DNA from: Symsagittifera roscoffensis
Taxonomy: Eukaryota > Xenacoelomorpha > Acoela > Convolutidae
Assembly (NCBI RefSeq): GCF_963678635.1
Contig: NC_087069.1
Location: forward strand, 9,560,633-9,624,632
DNA length: 64,000 nt
Direction: 5' to 3'
The notes beneath the pieces were generated by a model. The model worked only from the letters and a program-made list of their open reading frames with translations. It was not told where the DNA came from and searched no databases. The translations under genes were made by a program, and so were the position numbers. Positions within the stretch are counted from its first letter, which is position 1, and each line of letters starts with the position of its first letter. Below are positions 9,654-19,446 of this stretch, one piece after another.

Positions 9654-10298
9654 TTAGTAAATCAACATTAGCTTACAAGACGGGGGAACTTGACGTCTCA
9701 AAGCTTCTACCTGAAGCCTATTTCTTATAGCTTTCCGAGCTTTGAGGGGTAAGCGGTTTCGCTTCTTACGTGTCTTAAGGATGTTAAGATTAGCGCTATA
9801 ACGCCTTAGAAGGAGAAGAGTCTTTAACTCAAGGGAAGGAGGCTGGTGAAGCTCTTTGTACTTCTCAATTAGTACCTGGTCCTTAGCCTTACGCTTAGAG
9901 ATAAAGTCTTTAACGACGTTGAGAACGAGAATACCTGTTGAACCTAAACTTTCCTCTATATCCTCGGTTCCGTTCCGTCTACAGTATACGATCGCACAAA
10001 TGTTTGTCCTATACCTTAATAACAAATTGACAAGTTGCTCACTACTCAGCTTGCGGTTATTGTTGCTGCGGTGCCTACTTATCGAGTTATTAATGGCGTC
10101 GTGCCAAATTACAAGGTCGTTACGGTGCGACAAGTAGTGATGAAGGTAGTACTGTATCGTTTTCTGAGAGTCCCTAGCGTTAAAGTTCAAACTTAAACCT
10201 GGCTTCGTAAAGCAAGTATCTTTGACGCGCTTCTGGGACGGAGCGGGAAGTTTTCGGAGCGCGTGATCCAAAGAACTAGCTCCTAGAATGAATACCAT
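9654..10298 (-). CDS. Accessory ORF upstream of gag, SGNH-esterase-like (weak)
   Basis: An ATG at 10298 opens a 214-residue frame; a longer frame back to 10391 would need a GTG start. The first residues, MVFILGASSLDHAL, look like a hydrophobic strand followed by a Gly-x-Ser-Ser turn, as in block I of SGNH/GDSL hydrolases. LVIWHDAINNSIS near residue 65 could be the strand and Asn-containing block III. ICAIVYCRR follows as another buried strand, and the C terminus (about 150-214) is strongly basic (KTRKKRNRLPLKARKAIRNR). The alternating strands and polar turns argue for a folded protein, with the basic tail possibly binding RNA. The SGNH assignment is an inference; the family's catalytic His is not clear. 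The ORF is intact inside a young element, so it is probably selected. Confidence 0.6.
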   Translation of the reverse strand: MVFILGASSLDHALRKLPAPSQKRVKDTCFTKPGLSLNFNARDSQKTIQYYLHHYLSHRNDLVIWHDAINNSISRHRSNNNRKLSSEQLVNLLLRYRTNICAIVYCRRNGTEDIEESLGSTGILVLNVVKDFISKRKAKDQVLIEKYKELHQPPSLELKTLLLLRRYSANLNILKTRKKRNRLPLKARKAIRNRLQVEALRRQVPPSCKLMLIY

Positions 10299-10338
10299 AC
10301 ACTTAGGGGACCTATGCGACGGCTTCGTTACGCTTAAG

Positions 10339-10661
10339 TACCAATGGGGTTGGAAAATTAAGTAGGTCGGTTGAACTCCAACAACACACACGGAGTAAAC
10401 CTGAGGATGAAAGAATTCAACTTAACTCACTTAATATCACCGTACCTGACCACTTAACTTTACTGTCACGCAACGAAATCAATAATCGGACGGGCTGAAA
10501 CGGCTTTGTTTTACTCGAAGCGAACTGGCTTTCAGTTTCACCAATGGTGGGTGGGGGATCAGGCAAATTGGTTAAGTTCCAACAACACAGGCGGAAGAAA
10601 CCTGAGGATGAAAAAACTCAACTTAATTTGCCTGATATTTCGCTACCAGACCACTTAACAT
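10339..10661 (-). repeat. Direct repeat in BEL leader, about 120 bp, 200-bp offset
   Basis: About 10339-10459 and 10539-10661 are diverged copies sharing CCAATGG, CCAACAACAC, AACCTGAGGATGAAA and ACCACTTAAC in the same order. On the minus strand each copy contains TTTCATCCTCAG followed by GTTT, which resembles a 3' splice acceptor. The left copy extends into the region just upstream of the accessory ORF's ATG; the other lies entirely in the leader. The duplication could provide alternative acceptors for subgenomic RNAs, but that is speculative. Confidence 0.6.
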
Positions 10662-11094
10662 AAGGTTGGTGTCATCTTACAGCACAGTTTTGCAGAATTC
10701 TGGAGACGTTTTGAGGATTTTTTGGCAATTTTTTTACTTTTTATACAAAATTTTTCAGAAATTTTTGGTCAGCAGGTTCGAGTCATAAACCAATCCAAAA
10801 AACTAGTCCAGTACCTCTTGTCTATGTTTCGATTTCACTGATTAATATTCCGTTCACATATATCCAAAAAATTTTTGGTATCGAGAAAAAATGTCAAGTC
10901 AGTTTGTCTATGTACCGACTGTATGATATTTCAGTTCAACGGAACTGTCCAAAAAATTTTAGGTATTGAGAAAAATTACCGGGGGCTAGCTTGCGGGAAA
11001 ATTTCTATCATAAATGACATCGTATTTAAATTTATAGCACAATTGGAGTTTTAAAAAGTTTGGAAACTTCTTACAGTTTTAATTGGAGATTGGA
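10662..11094 (-). other. BEL leader, non-coding
   Basis: AT-rich untranslated part of the element. The motif CCAAAAAATTTT with GTAT(C/T)GAGAAAAA occurs twice (about 10864-10890 and 10948-10975), a weak internal duplication. No ORF. Confidence 0.4.
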
Positions 11095-11229
11095 CGGCAC
11101 CGGTTGAGGGTTGTCACAAACCAGTCACGATCACGACAGAACACGACACAGTTAATGTAGAAGTAGGTGATTAGCGGCACCGGTTGAGAGTTGTCACAAA
11201 CCAGTCACGAGCAAGACTGAACACGACAC
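11095..11229 (-). repeat. Two 55-bp direct repeats in BEL leader, 80-bp period
   Basis: 11095-11149 and 11175-11229 are nearly identical, both beginning CGGCACCGGTTGAG and ending ACACGACAC, with only a few differences. The spacer also resembles the sequence after the second copy. They sit about 370-510 bases inside the 5' LTR, where retroelements often keep packaging or dimerisation signals. Confidence 0.75.
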
Positions 11230-11582
11230 CTGTTAGTAGGCCTCCATTTCCTCAATTCAGTATATCTGCATGAAGGTCTCAGTTCCAGGAACTCAGGATA
11301 GGTTGTGGCAAATAATACTTCGTTTACTCCAACTTCCTGTCCATCAGACTACCAAGAAAATTCGGGTACCATCCATTGGGTGTCTCAAAAATCAGCAAGA
11401 GCGCCTAAGTTGATCAAGCCGCGGGCTGTAGGAATAAGTGCTCTAAGGGCCTGACAGATGAAGGAGAAGTAGAGTCTGCAGCAACTTTCTCCTCACTCAG
11501 CTGTTCAATCGGGATGCCACTCAACAAAAGCTTCACCACCTCAGTTTGTAACCGGGATATAACTTCATTCAATATTTATTAA
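11230..11582 (-). other. BEL leader next to the primer-binding site, non-coding
   Basis: Higher GC than the surroundings. I find no open frame on the minus strand and no repeat. Presumed 5' untranslated RNA. Confidence 0.4.
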
Positions 11583-11600
11583 GTCCCTTGTGGGGCGCCA
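11583..11600 (-). promoter_or_regulatory. BEL primer-binding site
   Basis: On the minus strand TGGCGCCCCACAAGGGAC lies three bases beyond the LTR end. It starts with TGG, the complement of the CCA end of tRNAs, and its position is right for priming minus-strand DNA synthesis. I have not identified the matching tRNA. Confidence 0.75.
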
Positions 11601-11603
11601 AAA

Positions 11604-12065
11604 TATGCTCGCTAATCTCCAAAAAACTGTTCCAAATCCGTAAATTAGTAAGAGATATTTCTCGGCAAATAACTCGGTCAATAAAATAATTTCGGCATTT
11701 TTCTATTGATCAGAACATCATATAACATTTTTAGCATCTCCCTGTTTTTGGTACAAATCGGCGCAAGCTAGCCACAAAGACCGGTCGGTAATGTCCTTGA
11801 GACAAATTGCTCTTTTTGGCGGTCAACCTTAATCAAGGCTGAACCGAATTATGGTCAAAAAACAGTTAAAATAGGATGTAACCCCCGTTTTTAGTATATT
11901 AATACATGGGCAGGTGGGGGACTCGAACCTACGTCAACTGTTATTTCATACATATAATCGGCGTTAGCTTAGTTTGTCTTAGTCCGCTTGGCCAACTGTG
12001 CTTGTTTTATATGCATCTATACGTTTGTTTTATATGCATCTATACTCTACATTTGCATTGCAACA
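11604..12065 (-). repeat. BEL element 5' LTR
   Basis: 462 bp, with no difference found by eye from the 3' LTR. This copy should promote transcription of the element. It contains the duplicated TATA segment at 12001-12045 and the tRNA-like segment at 11907-12000. Confidence 0.95.
11907..12000 (-). other. tRNA-like segment with A and B boxes in the 5' LTR
   Basis: Second copy of the segment at 2743-2836: A box at 11984-11995, B box at 11919-11929. In this LTR it lies directly downstream of the TATA boxes, so it would fall at or just after the expected RNA start and become part of the 5' end of the transcript. Confidence 0.6.
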
Positions 12066-12070
12066 ATACT
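12066..12070. repeat. Target site duplication of BEL element, right copy
   Basis: ATACT, matching 2435-2439. Confidence 0.85.
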
Positions 12071-12240
12071 TCCGATAATTGTCTCTTCTTGTGTACATTT
12101 TCCACTTGGAGAACAGACTGATCAGATGAGAAGAATTGAGAGAAAAGAGTTTTAGGCAATATGAGACATTCAATAACCAAAAAAATAAATAGAACTATAA
12201 ATGTAATTTTTTGTGAAGTTTCCAAATATGAAATTGTGTA
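12071..12240 (-). pseudogene. Upstream part of the ORF split by the BEL insertion
   Basis: If the element and one copy of ATACT are removed, a minus-strand frame stays open from about 12112 across the target site into the frame at 2434 (GSIMISKKKQELGDLLG at the join). It stops upstream at a TGA near 12120. A second frame covering 12225-12066 encodes a hydrophobic N terminus (TFIVLFIFLVIECLIL) in another phase. Whether these were exons of one gene or unrelated is unclear, and the product is not recognised. Confidence 0.3.
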
Positions 12241-12935
12241 GGTGTTAGTGTTCCTTTATAAATCTACCATTCTCAGTTAAAATCCTTGTTCCAGATGGCT
12301 GCGGCTATGCGTTAAGCTCTTCTCACCTTTTTTTCCAGATTATTGTAAAAAAAAACGCTTTTTATTTACACTTATAGTGATTTTTACGAAAAATACAAGT
12401 GACCCATAATTTTTGTGTGTCTACCCACAATTTTTACAGTTCTTTGAAAAACTGTAAATTTCCCATGCTTTTGATGGGTTCATCTTTCCACCAATTTTTA
12501 CAACGATTGGATATTTTTCTTTTCAAATACCAAAATTATCGATTCAACCGACTTGATAGCGCTGTTTATCACAATTTGAAATGAAAATGAGCAGAAGAAA
12601 TGCAAAGTAATGCAAAGAAAAGACAGTTACGCAAAAAATTCAATCGTCATTATTCTTTTTCTATCCAGTATTTAGCTTCCACACAAACTATTGGTTCAGC
12701 ATTACCGAGAGAGTTCGTAAAGTAGAAAATTATGAAAATGATTTGTTAACAATTAATTGACTGTTTTTGATGATTTTGGGTTTTTAAATAGTGATCATGT
12801 CAATTTTTCTTTAGAAAAACATGAAATTTTGATAATTTATCTATTTTCTTTTAAATGTTAACAAATTTATTGAAAAAAGAAGAAAAAAATTCACAGTAAT
12901 TGAAGAAAAGTTGCAAAAATCTCTGCAATTTTGTA
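12241..12935. other. AT-rich, no gene seen
   Basis: Only short frames with many stops on both strands. No motif recognised. Confidence 0.45.
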
Positions 12936-13260
12936 CACAAGTTGATATTTTTTCTACTGTTTTTCACGAAGTTGCAAAAAGCGTTCCAATTTTTGAAAAT
13001 GTTGCAAAAAATGTTCAGTTTTTGTTTTGACGAGAAGCTAAAAGTGTTTCATTTTTTTTCGACAAAATGCGGAAATTAATTCAATTTTTCGACAAGATGC
13101 AAAAACTGTTTTTTTTCGACAAAATGAGAAAACAATTCAATTTTCTGAAAAAAATTGAGAAAAGTTCCAATTTGTTTGACGGCATGTAAAAATTATTTCG
13201 TTTTTTTTCCTACAAAATGCGCAAAAAGATTAATTTTTTTTAAAAAATGCGAAGAACAAC
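12936..13260. repeat. Degenerate tandem repeat, about 40-50 bp units
   Basis: Repeated blocks of the type TTC-AATTTTT-CGACAAAATG-CAAAAA occur at least six times with indels, for example around 13030, 13070, 13110 and 13200. This is an old, drifting minisatellite unrelated to the 23-bp array. Confidence 0.5.
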
Positions 13261-13518
13261 ATCTGGTGTTTTTTACTTGCGTACTAATATTGTATTGTTT
13301 TTTTCTCTAAATTGTGTCCAAAAATTATTCAAGTTTCCTAACAGGTGTGAAAATTCGGAGCACTAAATTAAGTTGTATTCGAATTGTTTTTGAATGGTTT
13401 ACGCTGAACTTCTCATCTATTCTCATGATTAAAATGGAAATGAAGAAATTAATTGATTACAAAGATTGAATAAAAATATAACATCAATCATTTACAAAAA
13501 TTTTCAATTGAAATGCTG
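13261..13518. other. AT-rich spacer, nothing seen
   Basis: Spacer without coding signal on either strand. Confidence 0.4.
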
Positions 13519-13842
13519 TCAAGCAGCAGAAGAGTTCTGGAGGTTCGCGAGCGAATGCAGAGCCGGACGAGGTTCCCTGGCTGTTGAGTGTTGTGGAGGG
13601 TTGTTTTGAGCCGTCATTGTTTCCGAGAGGACCTCAACGGTTGATCGCATCTCCTCCTCCCAAGGAAAGAGGAACTTGTTGAATGGGTGAGCCACATATC
13701 TGGAGTCAGGAATCACAGGGTAGTTCATTGCCACATGCGCAGATACTTATTCCATCGCTTGCATTGTTCCAAGTTGGTTCTCTGTGATAGATACTTGCAT
13801 CATGTGATGCTCGCTGAAATCTCTTCGCATTACTTCCACCAT
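13519..13842 (-). pseudogene. Unrecognised 108-codon frame with one internal stop
   Basis: From ATG at 13842 to TAA at 13519 the minus strand reads as one frame broken only by TAA at 13747-13749. GC content and residue composition (PWEEEMRSTVEVLSE, then a Pro/Ala/Asn-rich tail ending in SSAA) stand out from the AT-rich surroundings and look like real protein. The first 30 residues have a heptad-like pattern. No family recognised. It may be one of the lineage-specific genes of the Maverick-like element, or an old captured gene; one point change accounts for the break. Confidence 0.4.
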
Positions 13843-15825
13843 GTGTAAGACTTAGATTAGGATGTCCATTCGTGCCAAAACACTCCAGACACTGTTTCTC
13901 GCTCTTGAATTTGTACTAGTTCAGGCGAAAAAATCACAGAGTTCATAAGGTTGCTGTTCTGCACTGAGAAGATCATTTCAAGCAATAAATTGAATAAAAA
14001 CAAATTCGATTTAGGGCTGATAGAGGAGGTACTTGACAAATATATTTTGGAAAGAATTAGATTAGAGCTGAGAGATGAGGTATTTGCGGTAGTTAGTTGT
14101 AAAACAAAATGTTTTTTAGATAGGAGTGAGGCGTACCTTCAACTCGAATGTGTGGGTTTAACCAATCAAAACATATATCCCATATTTGATTTGTAGTCGT
14201 CTCCAATCCAAATTCAGATGCATTTTATGGAATTTTTATATCAAAGTTGTGTCCAATCGGAAACAAAGCTCCATTTCAGGATAGTTTTACATTTTGTCGT
14301 TTCAATTACAGAAATGTTCTTTTGTGTTATAATGGTGTATCCAATAAGAGAACTCTGTTTTCAGGGGCTTAGATCTTCCAAAAAAAAGTTAAAATACACA
14401 CGAAATCAATTGCAAAAACAACTGATCATAAGTTGTTTGCTGTAAAACTAAGAAATATAGCCGATATAAATAACAAAAGAATAGCATACAACTAGCATTT
14501 CTACAATTTTTTCATTAGGTTGATTGAGTTTCTTGCATGTAAGCAATGCGAAACTTCTAATTTTTGAGTAGATAGTCAAGTTTTTTTTATTTGTTTTTGA
14601 TATAAATTTGAGAGAAAAACTCACAATTGATGAATTTTTGAAAGCAAATCTCTGCAACTCTGATTCCAAACCTGATCAAGCAGGATTTTGAGCCTCGAAA
14701 ATTTTTTTAAGAATTGAAGGAACAAAGAACTTTGCTGCGGAGTTTTTACAAATTTCGGTATTGGGTAGGGGATAAAAAGAGTCTTAGACAAATTATCGTT
14801 CGACTTTTTAATCAATTTGAAAAATTTTAGATTGAATTAATTTTCTATCCCAGTCAGGTTTAATTCAGCCGTATGTTTGAAGTTTTAATATGCAAGGTGT
14901 GTATCAACATTGAATTCTTTGATTGATTAAGTTTTCCTAATTAGACGTTTACTTAGTCGGAGAACTATATTTTGTACAATGAAAACATTCAAAAATTTTT
15001 GAAATAAGGAAGAGTCAAAATCTATTTCATCAATAAGAAATTCAATTGGGGTTTTTTCAATTTTCTTAAAACTTGAAATTCGAGGAAATTCAAGTATTTT
15101 TTTGTTAGACAATTTTCAAATAATGATTAACGTTTTCGAAAAAATTATAAACAGTTCATTTTTAGATAATGCTGGATTTTGATTGGTTGGTTTCCAACAA
15201 ACAGTGTCACTTAAAGAATACTCAATTCTGATTGGTTGATTTTCTCGAATCAATATTAACTAAAACTCATTTTTTTCTGAATTTTTTTTACCTTTCAAGC
15301 ATTTCTTCTGTCCTTTGCATAACTACTCGAAAACATTTTCAATACTTTTGAACAATTCAAACAGAATATAAAATTTCTAAAAACTCATGGGACATTTTAA
15401 ATCACCCAGTTTTTGTAGCTGTCATTTATTTTATTTAATTTTGAGGTATGCCAAATCTCCCACTATTTTTACAGATGCCTTCACTCAGAAAGAATGAGGT
15501 AGTGAAATGAGAAGACTGTGACAAAGAATACAGGAATACAAATTTATGTGCGAGGGTTATTTCTTTTCCGCAATGTAATTTTTGTATTTACAACCAGCAA
15601 GAACTGATTTTTCGTAGCAGCAAGAAGCAGTTAAAGTCAACTCCAAAGTTTGTATCTTGCGAGAAAAAAATTTCAAACTTTCATTCAATTCGACAACAAC
15701 GTATATAGGAGGATTGCGAGGAAAACGAGTGATTCTGTTGCTGATTTTAAAAAAAATCTTGTGAGACCAGGAGGATAGTGATCAGTTACGAGAAAAGTTG
15801 AAAACCTGTCATCACTTTTTGAAAG
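13843..15825. other. AT-rich region with short uncertain frames
   Basis: The best candidate is a plus-strand frame at 13951-14196 (81 codons) without recognisable motif. Minus-strand frames at 14448-14669, 14621-14815 and 14927-15112 are short, AT-driven and unsupported. Nothing else seen. Confidence 0.35.
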
Positions 15826-15829
15826 ATAC

Positions 15830-18285
15830 TGAGATCAAAAATGGACACCACATTATTGGCTTTGCGGCAAAATTTGAATTGTTGGCGGAAAAAAAGAAAG
15901 ACGAAGTGTGATAAAAGTTACTGGAAATTGAAAACAACATCAAAAAACTGCTACCCTCGATTTTAAGTATTCTGAATGATTGAGGAAGTTTCAGCCAGAG
16001 TGAAGCAAGCGAGTATGAAGACGAATGTTAAGAAGATGAAGAAGAAACAGCCGCATTAACTCATTTTCTCAGGATTCAAAACAGTCAATTGTTTGAATTG
16101 ATGGAATATCTAGAGATGATGCATCAAACACCAATACTCTACGAGTATTTGGACTAAACAGTGGTCGGTATAAAATAAGCCCCATTAAATCTTATCTCAT
16201 TCCCTACTTTATCAACGGAAAATTGCAACTTCAATATCGAGAAAGCAAACGACTTTGTTTTTTCCAAGTTTGGAGATGTTCAGCTTCTGGAAATCGTGAA
16301 GTTTCGGTGGAGCTACTACTTTATCCTCTTTTCTAAAAACTTACAAAGCCAGTGAGATGAAAGGATAATTTCCATACGAGTTGTTTGATAATCCCAACAA
16401 CAGCTTGACGAACTACAACTACCCTCATATGATGACTTCCACATCAAAATGAAGAAAAGCAACCCTCTCGAAAAACAGTTTGCTGATTATCAAAAACTTC
16501 TTATCACTAGGATAACTGAAGAGCAACTCCTGAAAAAACTCGGCATCAAAACCAAACCACCTTTGGGATTGGAAAACTACAACTACCTTAATTCTATCTG
16601 GGAACAGGAAAAGGTGAAAGAAAAAAATTCGCAAATTTCTGCAGATGTTATTTCCTACCTTTGAAACTATGCAGAAAATGATTGAAATTTATTATGACAA
16701 AGTGATGGACATATGTTAAAGCCCGGATGCGTACTACCGAATCTAGCAAATAACTGTCTACACAAGTCCACCGACTGTAAGTTTTACACCTTCTTTACGA
16801 GTCATAGTGACCTGACTGAAAAAACACGTGAAGACATGCCCGGTGGTCTCTCAATCGTTTTCACGAGGAAAGCAGTAGCAAACGAGCGATTGATTTGAAA
16901 ATCAAGCAACTTGAGTAACAAGAGTACTTGGTAAAGATGCTAGTCAACTCTATCCTTATTCTATGTGTCAGGATGTGCCCACAGGCTTGTATACGAGATG
17001 GGACTTAAATGTAGAAACACAAAAAATCAAGGCAAGGCAAAATCGGGTTCAAACAATTGAAAATTAAGACATGTCATACTTTCAAGCCACTAAACTTGAA
17101 TGCATAATTGAAAGTTACTACACTACAGGAAAAAATAAAATGATTGATTCAGTGTTGATGGTAATTGCAACCATTGCAAGACTGTTTTTGAAGCAACTGG
17201 TTGTTATTTCCATTTTTGATCTTGTCAAGAAGCTGGACCATGCCTGACCAATGATGATATCAAACTAGGAACCACGAAATGAGACATGGACGGGTTTCGA
17301 AAAGATTACAACCGAGAAGAAGAATACTACTTCGAAGAAATGTGGGAGTGTAGTTGGTGAGATCAATTTAAAAAGAACTCACTTTCCTTTCAAAAGACCT
17401 CTTTCTGCCAATTCACTACTGCAAAACATTGAAAGTGAAACAAGGTTCGGCTACGTGCAACGCGATCTGAAAAATCTTGATGAACTAAAAGCAAAGTTTT
17501 CCGATATCTCACCTATTTTCAAAAATTTTGATGTTACCAGGAAACGAAAAAAAAACAATTTTGGGGAATAAATGAAGATATATCCAAAAGAAAACGATTT
17601 GTTCAAGCAACCGCAACGCGTATTGATATCGAGCTTCAGTTTGACCAAAGAATAACTTATCACACCACTTTTCACCCTTTAGCTGAATCATAGACTACAG
17701 TGAACAAAATTTCATCGATTTGTACAATACACATAGCGTAAAGTCTTCAACAGTCTCATTCAGTCTGTTATAGGCGAGCCGGTGATAAAAATCCACTATC
17801 TGGTGTGGTAACCGAAACGATGAAACAGCTAGGAAATAGTTCGTAAGGCTATCAAAGAATGGATAGATCAAAACGTACAATGACAAAAGATCTTGGAGAT
17901 GAAAAAACCCATAAAACTATCAATAACCAGTTCTACAAGAGACTAAATATCGTAGCAAAAAATTTCTATGCAGTGGAGCTTCTAACAAAGAAAAAGAAAA
18001 ATAAATGGATGCATCTTTTCTCCGGTTGGCTTGGCAGAAGAAGATTTAAAAGAAAAGCGAAACACGGACTGTCAAGACAATATTAGAGCAGATACAAAAA
18101 TGAACTTTTTAACACGTACTTGATGCTCTAAACATGAGAACCATGACCAGAGAGAACCAGGATTGTTCAAGGAGGAGTTTAAATTCGCCGAAATGTAAAA
18201 CTTATTGCTGTTACGATAGTAAAAGTCAAAAGTATCTGGAGATGGTCCGATGGCAAAGTATCGACAAGTTTTTGGTTTTTAAAGT
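15830..18285 (+). pseudogene. Broken protein-primed DNA polymerase B, Maverick/Polinton type
   Basis: Plus-strand blocks in changing frames preserve the order of a protein-primed type B polymerase (DNA_pol_B_2). They are: an exonuclease-region block with FGLNSGRYK (about 16142); a block with FADYQKLL and YNYLNSIW (16449-16661); TRKAVANERLI (to 16896); motif A as DASQLYPYSM (Asp codon 16936-16938); FGYVQRDLKNL (about 17445); and motif B as KQLGNSS-stop-GYQ (17823-17855), where the conserved Tyr codon is TAA at 17844-17846. Next come MDRSKRTMTKDLGDEKTH (17859 on), a Cys-rich block CKTYCCYDSKSQK (18194 on) and a last block to about 18280. The catalytic DTDS of motif C is missing; the DNA between about 18090 and 18190 is too short for it, so a deletion is likely. 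Many stops and frameshifts mean it is long dead. In life it would have replicated a large DNA transposon. Confidence 0.75.
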
Positions 18286-18724
18286 AAAGAAAAATTTAGA
18301 ATCCTAAACATTAACAAAATGGGACGGCGTATTTTTTTTGATTTTTACCATCTCAAACCTCGTATCTTCATACATGGTAAAACTGATTTTAATACGTTGA
18401 ATGACTATTACTATTATACAGAGAGATATATACACTATCTTAAATCATGTAAAGATCGGGCGCCGAAAATTTTTGTTGAAATTTACCATCTTAAAATCTG
18501 AAACTCTGAAACCTATAGCCAATCTTGATACATTGCAAAAAACTATTCTTACGAAATAAACCAATGATATTCATCAATTAGGTAACGCGCGCCGAAGTTT
18601 TCGCAAAAAACTAGACATTCCCACACAAAAATGAAACACTTTTTCTTACCACTCTCTTATCATCACTCAAATCATGAAACTTTACCAATTCTATTCCCTA
18701 TCTTATTACATTGGGAAAACTATT
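18286..18724. other. AT-rich, no gene seen
   Basis: One 60-codon plus frame (18319-18501) is rich in Tyr, Phe and Ile with no motif, and probably chance. Two similar short blocks containing TTTACCATCT occur near 18346 and 18483. Confidence 0.4.
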
Positions 18725-18744
18725 CCCTATGTTAATACATAGGG
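18725..18744. repeat. Short perfect inverted repeat
   Basis: Arms CCCTATGT and ACATAGGG separated by TAAT. Related, imperfect copies of CCTATNTTNNTACAT surround it (about 18695-18720 and 18769-18782), suggesting a small local repeat family. Confidence 0.5.
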
Positions 18745-19442
18745 TGTTGACCGGATTCTTTATAGCCTATGTTGATACATACAATACATACTCTATAAAA
18801 ACAAACTCTATATAATTTTCATATAAAGTATCTTTAATTTTCAAATGCATAATTACATGTGCCTTGGGCAATACATGCTTTTGAAAAAATACGAAACCAA
18901 AACGTTACCCTTATGTCTTATAAAAACTGTTCTAAGCATCAGAAGCTATGCTGAGTCTAGCTCAAACTTTGCCGAACTCAAGCTAAAAATCCGGAGTACT
19001 CTAAAACAATTTTGAGTATAAAACAGTGGCATGCGCCGATCATTTTTTTTTCTTCATTTCTCAAATAGTTACGTTCTTAACTTTTTTCATTAAATGGGCC
19101 TTAAGTTAGAATATATTTTGAACGCGTTTTTTTTTATTTTTGTTTTTTATTATACTTCATTTTCAATTGTTAAAAACTATCGGATGTGAACTTAATCATT
19201 TCAAAAAACTAAAAAAAAGAACAAAAGTTTTGTTTTTAATATGTCAATAAGTTATCATCAGCAGTTCGATCGATGTAACTTCGGCCCTATTTTTTCTTGA
19301 TAATTCATAGTTAAACAAGGATAGCCGTTTGCTGTACAAGTAGCGCAGAATGTTCTGACCCTTTTTTGTCAAAAAAACTACAAAACTGGTTTTTTACTGA
19401 AGATAGTGTCGTTTCTTGGGCTCGATGGGATGATAGAATTGC
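18745..19442. other. AT-rich flank of the Ty3/gypsy element, nothing seen
   Basis: No frame, repeat or motif that I can support. Confidence 0.4.
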
Positions 19443-19446
19443 ACAT
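19443..19446. repeat. Target site duplication of Ty3/gypsy element, left copy
   Basis: ACAT directly before the left LTR matches ACAT at 35822-35825 after the right LTR. Four bases is common for env-bearing gypsy-type elements. A four-base match alone is weak, but it fixes both LTR ends consistently. Confidence 0.6.

Larger units (their letters stand above)
2440..12065 (-). mobile_element. Complete BEL/Pao LTR retrotransposon (9626 bp)
   Basis: Autonomous LTR retrotransposon in minus orientation. It is bounded by two 462-bp LTRs that read as identical (2440-2901 is the 3' LTR, 11604-12065 the 5' LTR) and by the 5-bp duplication ATACT. On the minus strand the LTR starts TGTTGC and ends GAGCATA. 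Next comes a primer-binding site (11583-11600), a 1.2-kb leader with direct repeats, a small ORF (9654-10298), the gag-pol frame (2883-9560) and a polypurine tract (2902-2912). Domain order, with integrase after RT/RNase H in a single polyprotein carrying DUF1759, DUF1758, Peptidase_A17 and DUF5641-like parts, is typical of BEL/Pao. Identical LTRs and an unbroken frame indicate a very recent insertion that may be competent. Confidence 0.95.

Noticed and set aside
9654-10391. 245-codon version of the accessory ORF
   Set aside because: Its first codon is GTG and the added 31 residues lie in the repeated leader; the ATG at 10298 is the better start.
12399-12584. 61-codon plus frame
   Set aside because: No motif, AT-driven composition, surrounded by stops; length within chance expectation.
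16425-17691. Minus-strand frames over the polymerase remnant (for example 16425-16634 and 17451-17691)
   Set aside because: Antisense of plus-strand polymerase blocks that carry recognisable motifs.
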